Shown here piece by piece: positions 1 to 5,772 of a stretch of DNA of 6,307 bases (the stretch's first letter is position 1; every line of letters starts with the position of its first letter). The stretch is taken from the NCBI GenBank assembly GCA_030043395.1, contig JASHXW010000176.1, forward strand, positions 1-6,307, read 5' to 3'. Both the position numbers and the translations under genes were made by a program. The notes below the pieces were generated by a model. That model made no database searches. It was not told the origin of the DNA and saw only the letters and a list, made by a program, of their open reading frames with translations. The stretch is from Streptosporangiaceae bacterium. Lineage in GTDB: Bacteria; Actinomycetota; Actinomycetes; Streptosporangiales; Streptosporangiaceae.

Positions 1-423
1 CTGCTCATGCAGGTCAGCGGCTCGAAGACCGTGAGCTTCGGCCGTTTTGCCACCGAGCAGGACCGCCGTCATGAAGTCGAGCGCTATTGGGACAGCTCGC
101 ACGGGCGCATCGAGTCGCTTCCCCCCGAGCTGGCCTCGTACCCGCTGACCGCGGGGCGCGGGGTTTACATTCCGCCGATCGCGCCGCACTGGGTGCACAA
201 CGGCCCGGCGATCTCCCTTTCGGTGACGCTGACCTACTTCACGGAGGCGACCGAACGGGAGAACCTGGTCGAGGCGTTCAACGCGCGCATGCGGCGGATG
301 CACATGTCGCCCCGCCTGCCCGGCCAGTCCAGGCCCGTCGACTCGGCGAAGGTGGCGATCATGCGCGCCAAGGCCGCGAGCGGCAAGCTGCCTGGCATGC
401 GCCACAAGGACACCGCGTACTAG
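1..423 (+). CDS. JmjC-like / cupin-like domain protein, C-terminal part (5' end cut by the window)
   Basis: The reading frame is open from the first base and ends at TAG (421-423), giving 140 visible residues; the true start lies left of the window. The opening residues LLMQVSGSKTV match the strand that follows the HxD metal-binding motif in cupin-like (Cupin_8/JmjC-type) proteins. Residues 51-68 carry the second half of the barrel: GRGVYIPP, then PHWVHNG with His63 in the position of the distal iron-ligand histidine, then a typical SLSVTLTYF strand. These folds are usually Fe(II)/2-oxoglutarate hydroxylases, but many bacterial members have no known substrate. The HxD half is outside the window, so metal binding cannot be judged. 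A basic tail of about 55 residues follows the barrel. The gene converges on the glycosyltransferase with 11 bases between stops, so it is not co-transcribed with it. Its link to the polysaccharide genes is unproven, and it may mark the edge of the locus. Confidence 0.72.
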   Translation: MLMQVSGSKTVSFGRFATEQDRRHEVERYWDSSHGRIESLPPELASYPLTAGRGVYIPPIAPHWVHNGPAISLSVTLTYFTEATERENLVEAFNARMRRMHMSPRLPGQSRPVDSAKVAIMRAKAASGKLPGMRHKDTAY

Positions 424-434
424 GAGCGCCCCGG

Positions 435-1439
435 CTACTGGGAGTGCCGCCCGCCAGGAGCCGAGCCGTCCGGGGTGTACGCGCCCGCATGCAGCCGGTA
501 GCGCCGCGTCAGCCGCTCGATCCTGGCGGCAGCGGCGGGCGCCAGCGCCAGTGCGGCCAGCCCCGCGCAGATCTTCGCCCCGCCGCCCGGCAGCCCGTCG
601 AGCGCCGTCCTGCGGGCCTGCCGCAGGTCTCCGCTCGCGATCAGCTCCGATGCGCGGTAAAAACTCAGCTTGCCGTTCAGCGCCGCGAGCCCGGAGCGGA
701 TGGCGGCGGCCTCGTCAGGTGACCGGGTGCCCCGGAGTTCGGCGGTCAGGAACTCCACGCTGTGCCGGGCGATCCTGGCCGAGTCGAACGACAGGCTCTG
801 CGGGTGGACCCGGTGGATCGCGGTTGGATGCGACGCTGACGTCACGCGCGCCCCGGTCCGGACCATCCGGATCCATAGTTCCCAGTCCTCGCAGTAGTAG
901 CGGTCGCTGAATCCGCCGGACTTCTCATACAGCGCGCGCGAGAAGAACCCGAAGTTGATGAAGTTGTGGTGCAGGAGCGCGAGCAGGTCATCGGATCCTG
1001 CACGGCGCCGTGGCCGTCCGTCCGGCAAGGTCAGCCCGACCCCCGGAGACCACGACAATTCAATGGCGTTAACAAGCCCCTGCGCCGACTCGTGCACGCC
1101 GAGCACGGTCTGCAGGTGGTCAGGCAAGAACAGGTCGTCGGCGTCCAGCATGGCGAGCAGGTTCGCGCTGGTCGCGGCGATGCCCTGGTCGCGCGCTACC
1201 CCAGGCCCGCTGTTGGCGCTGAGCCGGACGACCTGGACCGGCAGGCGGTCCTGCCAGCGGAGCGCTCGCTCGGCGGTGTCGTCCTGCGAGCAGTCGTCGA
1301 TGACGACCACCGCGCCCGGTGCGACCGTCTGGGTTGCCACGGACGCGAGTGCCTGGTCGATGTACTCGCTGGCGTTGAAGGCCGGGACGATCACCGCGAC
1401 GTCGTTGGCGGCGCGGGCGAGTTCGCTAGGCGTCGTCAT
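435..1439 (-). CDS. Family 2 (GT-A) glycosyltransferase
   Basis: This is a 334-residue cytoplasmic or membrane-associated enzyme expected to transfer a sugar from a nucleotide sugar to a lipid-linked acceptor. The GT-A domain spans about residues 13-215. The opening strand is VAVIVPAFNASEYI (14-27), the nucleotide-binding segment is VVVIDDCSQDDT (44-55), the NSGPGVARDQGI segment is at 76-87, the metal-binding DxD is DADD (99-102), and a C-terminal ED motif reads CEDWELW (183-189), a likely site of the catalytic base. Residues from about 225 form an Ala/Arg-rich helical extension with a TPR-like stretch (FYRASELIASGDLRQAR), followed by a Gly/Pro-rich tail. No transmembrane segment is obvious. 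The ATG at 1439 is supported by AGGAAA six bases upstream. It overlaps the end of the acyltransferase gene by 14 bases, which indicates translation from one leftward transcript. Donor and acceptor sugars cannot be inferred. Confidence 0.93.
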   Translation of the reverse strand: MTTPSELARAANDVAVIVPAFNASEYIDQALASVATQTVAPGAVVVIDDCSQDDTAERALRWQDRLPVQVVRLSANSGPGVARDQGIAATSANLLAMLDADDLFLPDHLQTVLGVHESAQGLVNAIELSWSPGVGLTLPDGRPRRRAGSDDLLALLHHNFINFGFFSRALYEKSGGFSDRYYCEDWELWIRMVRTGARVTSASHPTAIHRVHPQSLSFDSARIARHSVEFLTAELRGTRSPDEAAAIRSGLAALNGKLSFYRASELIASGDLRQARRTALDGLPGGGAKICAGLAALALAPAAAARIERLTRRYRLHAGAYTPDGSAPGGRHSQ

Positions 1440-2583
1440 GGCCCGTTTCCTGGCTCGTCTCGTAACCCTGCTTGCCGGATGTGGTATCCGCCTTGGTTGT
1501 CATCGCCGCGCCTGCGTGCTTCGTGCGGCTCGCCGCCGCGAGCCGCTTGGCTCGGCGCGCCGCCATCTCTCCTGCGAGCGCCAGCCGGGCGGCCCATCCG
1601 CTGGCGGCCCGCAGCCGGACTAGCCGTCGGCGCTGCGGCGCGAAGCTGTTCTTGTACGCCTCCTCGCCGCGCAGGAAGTCCACTTCGGTGAAGCCTCGTT
1701 CGCAGGCGTCGGCGATGATGTCCGAGAGCAGCATGATCGTGGCGTCCCGCCAGTGCGGCTCGGTTCGCCGGGCGCTCTGGTACAGGCTGACCCGCCCCGC
1801 GACCTCGAAAGTGACCATGCAGGCGATGACGTCGTCGTCGGCCGTGAGCTGGTGGACTGCCACCTCGTCCGTCCGCGCGCCGAGAACGCACGCTGCGGCG
1901 AAACGGTCAAAGACCGGCAGGAAGCGCGAGGCGTCCCCCCACTGGGCCTGATGCAGCCGGCGCAGCGCTTCCAGCGCGCCGGCGACCGACTCGCCGCGAC
2001 AAACCTGATGCCGCACGCCCTCGGCGCCCAGCCGGTCCGACGCGCGCCCGATCGTCCTGCGCAAGGTCCTTGGCCGGGACCGCAGGTAATCAGATGCCGA
2101 GCTGGGCAGGGCCTCCCACGGGGCCTGCGCGAGCTCCTCGGCGCTGGATGGGCCGGCGAGCGCTCGGGCCAGCAGGCCTTCTGGACGCAACCCGTCCAGG
2201 TCGAGAACTCGTTCACCGGGCCGCAGCAGCCACTGGCGGAGCGCGGTCGCCACGCGATCGGCGCAGTCCTCTCGCGCAAGTGCATCCAGGTGGTCAGCGC
2301 ACAGCAGGCCCGCCCCGATCATCCGCAGGCTTGGCAAGCCGAGCACGCGCACTTGCTCGAGCGCGATACCGCCAAGCAGCCGGTCACCTGCCACGACCAA
2401 GGCAAACTGCGGCTCCTTGCCCGCGACGCCCGACAGCCACCAGGACCGCAGGAACGGTGACGGCAGCGCAGAGGCGTCTACTAGCTCGTCCCACTGCGGG
2501 GCCCAGTGGTTCAGGCCCGTGCTGACCCGCAGTCCAGGATCGTCCGTCGTGACCAGCTTCTCCCTGGTCACCGCGCTCCTCAT
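1426..2583 (-). CDS. GNAT-fold acyltransferase, CelD/BcsL (FemAB-like) type
   Basis: This is a 385-residue protein of the Acetyltransf_6 (CelD/BcsL, FemAB-like) group, a double-GNAT fold found in cellulose and exopolysaccharide loci. The N-terminal half has the typical hydrophobic PSPFLRSWWLSGVAG segment and a FALVVAGDRLLGGIAL strand pair. The C-terminal half has a basic helix (RSRPRTLRRTIGRASDRL), the VIACMVTFEVAGRVSLYQSA strands, and the diagnostic DFLRGEEAYKNSF motif, with Asp302 to Lys311 as its core. A charged tail of about 35 residues follows. It probably acylates, or adds an amino acid to, a sugar or lipid intermediate in the cytoplasm; the acyl donor is unknown. I chose the ATG at 2583 over an in-frame ATG at 2646 because a perfect GGAGGT lies six bases upstream and the extra 21 residues show no conserved feature. 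It follows the flippase after 71 bases and overlaps the glycosyltransferase by 14. Confidence 0.87.
   Translation of the reverse strand: MRSAVTREKLVTTDDPGLRVSTGLNHWAPQWDELVDASALPSPFLRSWWLSGVAGKEPQFALVVAGDRLLGGIALEQVRVLGLPSLRMIGAGLLCADHLDALAREDCADRVATALRQWLLRPGERVLDLDGLRPEGLLARALAGPSSAEELAQAPWEALPSSASDYLRSRPRTLRRTIGRASDRLGAEGVRHQVCRGESVAGALEALRRLHQAQWGDASRFLPVFDRFAAACVLGARTDEVAVHQLTADDDVIACMVTFEVAGRVSLYQSARRTEPHWRDATIMLLSDIIADACERGFTEVDFLRGEEAYKNSFAPQRRRLVRLRAASGWAARLALAGEMAARRAKRLAAASRTKHAGAAMTTKADTTSGKQGYETSQETGHDDA
1446..1451 (-). promoter_or_regulatory. Ribosome binding site of the glycosyltransferase
   Basis: AGGAAA on the minus strand lies six bases before the ATG at 1439, inside the last codons of the upstream acyltransferase gene. 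It supports this start and coupled translation of the two genes. Confidence 0.6.
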
Positions 2584-2589
2584 GACACC

Positions 2590-2595
2590 ACCTCC
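2590..2595 (-). promoter_or_regulatory. Ribosome binding site fixing the acyltransferase start
   Basis: GGAGGT on the minus strand is a full anti-16S match six bases before the ATG at 2583. It is the strongest binding site in the window and rules against the longer start at 2646. It suggests that the acyltransferase is translated well even though 71 bases separate it from the flippase gene. Confidence 0.8.
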
Positions 2596-2654
2596 GGTCA
2601 GGGCTGTCGCCCGTCTGTGCGGATGGACTGACCTGTCGCCAGGCACATTTCCGG

Positions 2655-4223
2655 TTATGGACTACTTCCTGGCGGGAGCTGACCGGGCGGGCCCGCGAAA
2701 GCAGCCTCGGCAGCGACGGGCCTGTTCCGCAGCGCAGCCCAGCCGCTGCGCAGCGGCCCTGGCATGATCACCCGGACGATGGCGGCGTAGGCCACCAGGG
2801 CAAGCGGGCCGATGACCAGCAGGCCCGTCCACGACGGGATGACGCCGAGTGCTGGGACCTGTCTCAGCGCGAGGACGACAACGACCATCCCGAGCGCGCC
2901 AAGCGCGGGCAGCCCGATCACCCGGGCGAGCGCCGTCGCGCGCATCGCGGCACTCCTGGCCATCCACAGGCCGGTCATTAGCGCGACGCCGGCGGCGACG
3001 CATGCCTGGTCCAGCGCGACAACGGTGATGCCGTGCCGCACCGTGACCAGGATGGCGACGGTGAGCACCGCGAGGTGGACGCACCGGGAAGCGAAGACCA
3101 GATCCGTGCGCCCGACCGCCTTGAGCACTTCCAGCGAGCTCAGTATCAGCGAGAGGAACAGCCCGTATATGGCCAGGAACCGGACCGCTCCCGTGGCTGG
3201 CGCCCACTTTGCGCCAAGCAGCGCGATGTCGCCAGCGAACAGAACCATGCCAGTGAACCAGGGGACGCTCAGCGCGGTGATGAGCGTCACGGCGCTCTCC
3301 GCTGTGCGCGCCTTGGCCTGCTTGCTCGGCAGCCGGCAGTAATAGGGGAACAGGGCCCCGTTGGCCACCACTGATATCGACACGTAGGGCATGAAGCACA
3401 GCCGGTATGCCAGCGAGTACAGGCCGAGCTCACGCGGCCCGAGCACGTGCCCCACGATCAGGTAGTCGACGTTGAGCAGGCCGAGGTTGAGGATGTCGGC
3501 CCCGCTCAGGTACTTGCCGTAGCTCAGTAGCTGCCGGGCCGTAGCCCGGTCCCAGCCGGGCAGGCAGGCAGGCCCGACCGTCATGGCGACGATCGCGTTG
3601 CTGACCGAACTGACGACCTGGCCGACCACCAGTCCCCAGATGGGATAACCAGCGAGGACCACGCTGATCGTGACCGCTGCGCCGATGAGCTGCGGCAGCG
3701 CGTCGGTGATCGTGCGGCGCGAGAAGCTCAGTGACCTGGTGAGCCGTCCGATGGGCACCTGCGCCGCCGCGTCGAACGTTATCCCCAGCGCGAATCCGCG
3801 CAGCACGAAGGTCGCGCCAGGGCTGTGAAAGAAGTGGGCGATCAGCGGCGCCAGCGCCCAGGTCAGGACGGTCAGGACCAGCCCGCCAGCGATGACGATG
3901 GTGAGCGCGGTCCTGGACGCTTGCTCGATGCGGTCCTTCAGGTAGCTCAGGGCGTCGCTGACGCCGAGCTGGTTCAGCGCGAGAAGCACGTTGTAGGTCA
4001 GCGCGGCGATCGCGAGGATGCCGAACTCCGCCGGGCGCAGCGCCTTCGCCAGGACGAGCAGGGTCAGCGTCTGGACGCCCTTGGTGGTCCATGAGCTTGC
4101 TGACAGCCACAGCGCGCCCCGCGCCGTACGCGCCCGGCGCCCGGTGGCCGGCGGATCAGGCGGTGCAGCAGCAGAGCGCGAGCGAGCCTGTGACCTGCTG
4201 ATACTCCAACCCCCGGGATACAT
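2655..4223 (-). CDS. Oligosaccharide flippase, Wzx/WzxC type (MOP superfamily)
   Basis: This is a 522-residue integral membrane protein predicted to flip undecaprenyl-linked (or similar) repeat units across the cytoplasmic membrane. About 12-14 hydrophobic segments run from about residue 36 to 500. Family marks are the opening ARGALWLSASSWTTKG helix, LRPAEFGILAIAAL (62-75), the central NVDYLIVGHVLGPRELGLYSLAYRL segment with Asp253-Tyr254, and GALFPYYCRLPSK, typical of the WzxC/Polysacc_synt group. The first 35 residues are Arg/Ala/Pro-rich and cytoplasmic, and the last 30 or so are a Pro/Ala tail. The frame stays open to an ATG at 4511, but residues from that stretch are low-complexity and lie antisense to the polymerase gene, so I use the ATG at 4223. 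No good Shine-Dalgarno sequence precedes it, so the exact start is the least certain part. It is the first gene of the leftward arm and is divergent from the polymerase. Confidence 0.88.
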   Translation of the reverse strand: MYPGGWSISRSQARSRSAAAPPDPPATGRRARTARGALWLSASSWTTKGVQTLTLLVLAKALRPAEFGILAIAALTYNVLLALNQLGVSDALSYLKDRIEQASRTALTIVIAGGLVLTVLTWALAPLIAHFFHSPGATFVLRGFALGITFDAAAQVPIGRLTRSLSFSRRTITDALPQLIGAAVTISVVLAGYPIWGLVVGQVVSSVSNAIVAMTVGPACLPGWDRATARQLLSYGKYLSGADILNLGLLNVDYLIVGHVLGPRELGLYSLAYRLCFMPYVSISVVANGALFPYYCRLPSKQAKARTAESAVTLITALSVPWFTGMVLFAGDIALLGAKWAPATGAVRFLAIYGLFLSLILSSLEVLKAVGRTDLVFASRCVHLAVLTVAILVTVRHGITVVALDQACVAAGVALMTGLWMARSAAMRATALARVIGLPALGALGMVVVVLALRQVPALGVIPSWTGLLVIGPLALVAYAAIVRVIMPGPLRSGWAALRNRPVAAEAAFAGPPGQLPPGSSP

Positions 4224-4290
4224 CAGGCAGCGGCAGGCATCCAGGTCACGCGTTAAGGAAAACGACGGCCTGGGAAAGCCTGATAAAGCG
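4224..4290. promoter_or_regulatory. Divergent intergenic region between flippase and polymerase
   Basis: This 67-base gap separates the two start codons and is the only intergenic space upstream of both arms, so control signals for one or both are expected here by position. It is richer in A/T than its surroundings around 4252-4266 and 4281-4288. I could not find a convincing -35/-10 pair with normal spacing on either strand. A GATAAA at 4282-4287 is too close to the polymerase ATG for a standard leadered promoter. The promoters may lie inside the neighbouring coding sequences. Confidence 0.4.
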
Positions 4291-4316
4291 ATGATCTCTG
4301 AGAAGCTTCCCCAGGC
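4268..4316 (+). repeat. Imperfect inverted repeat spanning the polymerase start codon
   Basis: The arms at 4268-4279 and 4305-4316 pair at 11 of 12 positions, with one A/C mismatch at 4275/4309. The 25-base spacer contains the ATG at 4291. As RNA this would be a GC-rich hairpin whose 5' arm includes GGGAAAG (4272-4278), the only purine-rich candidate ribosome binding site upstream. As DNA it could be an operator. The right arm is coding, so chance plus codon constraint is also possible. Confidence 0.35.
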
Positions 4317-5772
4317 GAGCGGGGCGCTAAGCGGGCGGGGGCGAACGCTCAGGCTGGGCGCGGCGCTTCTTGCTGCCCTGCTGGCCGCCGCCGTCGTAGG
4401 ACGCTGGCCGCTGTACCTCGCCGGCGGCATCGCTGCCGTGCTGCTGCTCGGCGTGCTGCTCAGCCGCCTGGAGCTGGCAGTTGCGGTGCTGGCGGCGGGG
4501 TTCTTCTTCAATGCCTACCTGACAAAGGGCGCCGGCATCCTGACGCTCGACAAGGCGATCGGCGCGCTCGCGGTAGGCGCCTGGGCACTTGACTGGGTGG
4601 TGAACCGGCGTCCGCTGGTGACCACCCGCGGTCTGTGGCTCGTGTGCGGCTTCTTGCTCTGGAGCGCGGTATCGCTTGTCGAGGCGGTCGACCTCACCGC
4701 CGGCATGGTCACCTACCTGCGCTACATCACGTTCGGCGTGCTGTACTTCCTGGTACTGCAGACGGTCAGGGGTGATCAGCGGCGCGCGGACGTCATCGTG
4801 GCCGTCGTGACCTGCGCCGCCGCGGTGGCCAGTGCCATCGGGCTGTACGCGTTCTTCGCGCACCACGTGCCCAGGGCCAGCGGGCCGATTACCGACCCGA
4901 ATGACTTCGCGTTCATCCTCGGCAGCAGCTTGCCGCTGGCGATCTACCAGCTACGGTGGGCCCGCACCTGGCTGCTGCGGGCCCTTTGCGCTGTCGCGCT
5001 CGCGCTGATCCTGGGGTGCATACTGGCCACCTTCTCGCGCAGCGCAGCGGTCGGCCTGGTCGCCGCCGCCGTCTGGGTGTTCGGCACGCGGCGGCTGCGA
5101 CTGCGCTGGCTCGTGGTGGCGCTGGCATGCGTGGTAGTGATCGTCGGGGCAGCGCTGATTTCGAATCCGCAGCTCATTCAGCGCGACTTCGGCGCGAAGG
5201 CGCACATCGCGACGGCCAACGTGGACGTCAGGTTTGGCTACTACAAGGTCGAGCTGAACGAATGGAGGCATTACCCGATCACCGGGGTTGGCCCGGGGAA
5301 CTTCGTCTACCGCTTCTTCCAGTACGAGCCGGGGGTTCACGAGAGCCTGCCTTTCCCGTCCAACGTCCTGACGATCAGCGGCGAAGAGGCGTACCTGGTC
5401 ATCCTCGCCGAGCAGGGAGTGGTTGGCCTGGCGCTGTTCCTCGGCTACCTCGCCGTGTCCTGGGTCGACCTGCGGCGCCGCTTCCCTCATGACCGGCGGC
5501 GCGACGAGCTCCAGGCCGCGATGGCGGCCGGGTTCGTGGTGGCGTGCGTCGGGGCGCTGTTCCTGGCCGAGCAGTACTACCCGCCGCTGTGGTTCCTCCC
5601 CGCGCTGGGAGCGAGCATGGCTGGCGGCGTGCGGGTGCGGGGCGTGTCCGCGAGGCGGCAGGGGGCGGCCGCCTCGGGGCAGGCAAGTGCTCCTGGCGCG
5701 CCGGCTCACGGAGAGGACCGAGCCGCACCGGAAGCCGGAAGCGTGGCCGAGGCACCGCAGGTTGGCGCGTGA
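4291..5772 (+). CDS. O-antigen ligase / polysaccharide polymerase family membrane protein (Wzy-like)
   Basis: This is a 493-residue multi-pass protein expected to polymerise flipped repeat units, or ligate glycan to an acceptor, on the outer face of the membrane. Hydrophobic segments cover about residues 20-75, 88-104, 114-130, 140-157, 168-190, 205-220, 228-262 and 272-290, then 370-392 and 409-446. Family (Wzy_C) marks are TDPNDFAFIL (201-210), TFSRSAAVGL (247-256) and the large periplasmic-type loop with RFGYYKVELNEWRHYPITGVGPGNF (Arg314 to Phe338 region; Arg314 and Arg326 visible). This leads to SGEEAYLVILAEQGVVGL (363-380). The usual His-Asn before this last segment is replaced by Glu365-Glu366. 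The last 47 residues are a hydrophilic Ala/Gly/Pro tail. The ATG at 4291 leaves a 67-base divergent gap. The frame is open upstream to 4018, but that part is antisense to the flippase; a GTG at 4144 is a less likely start. Polymerase versus ligase cannot be decided from the sequence. Confidence 0.87.
   Translation: MISEKLPQASGALSGRGRTLRLGAALLAALLAAAVVGRWPLYLAGGIAAVLLLGVLLSRLELAVAVLAAGFFFNAYLTKGAGILTLDKAIGALAVGAWALDWVVNRRPLVTTRGLWLVCGFLLWSAVSLVEAVDLTAGMVTYLRYITFGVLYFLVLQTVRGDQRRADVIVAVVTCAAAVASAIGLYAFFAHHVPRASGPITDPNDFAFILGSSLPLAIYQLRWARTWLLRALCAVALALILGCILATFSRSAAVGLVAAAVWVFGTRRLRLRWLVVALACVVVIVGAALISNPQLIQRDFGAKAHIATANVDVRFGYYKVELNEWRHYPITGVGPGNFVYRFFQYEPGVHESLPFPSNVLTISGEEAYLVILAEQGVVGLALFLGYLAVSWVDLRRRFPHDRRRDELQAAMAAGFVVACVGALFLAEQYYPPLWFLPALGASMAGGVRVRGVSARRQGAAASGQASAPGAPAHGEDRAAPEAGSVAEAPQVGA

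Noticed and set aside
87..722. Plus-strand open frame crossing the cupin/glycosyltransferase junction
   Set aside because: It covers two real genes in other frames, has Arg/Ala/Gly-rich composition and shows no recognisable motif.
2596..2640. Six-base inverted repeat (GGTCAG/CTGACC) and eight-base direct repeat (CTGTCGCC) in the flippase-acyltransferase gap
   Set aside because: They are short, widely spaced and not followed by a T tract. Chance is a sufficient explanation in a GC-rich gap.
2584..2646. Longer start for the acyltransferase (ATG at 2646)
   Set aside because: The perfect GGAGGT six bases before the ATG at 2583 makes the shorter form far more likely.
3560..3580. Short tandem GGCA-type repeat (three units)
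   Set aside because: It lies within conserved flippase coding sequence and is too short to be a meaningful repeat locus.
4018..4290. Upstream extension of the polymerase frame, including an in-frame GTG at 4144
   Set aside because: It lies opposite the conserved flippase N-terminal helices, has no membrane-protein character, and has no ribosome binding site of note.
4281..4290. Possible -10 element (GATAAA) just before the polymerase ATG
   Set aside because: It is only a few bases from the start codon and has no -35 partner at a normal distance.
4224..4511. 96-residue N-terminal extension of the flippase frame
   Set aside because: It is low-complexity Ser/Ala/Arg sequence, antisense to the polymerase signal region, and would overlap that gene by over 200 bases.
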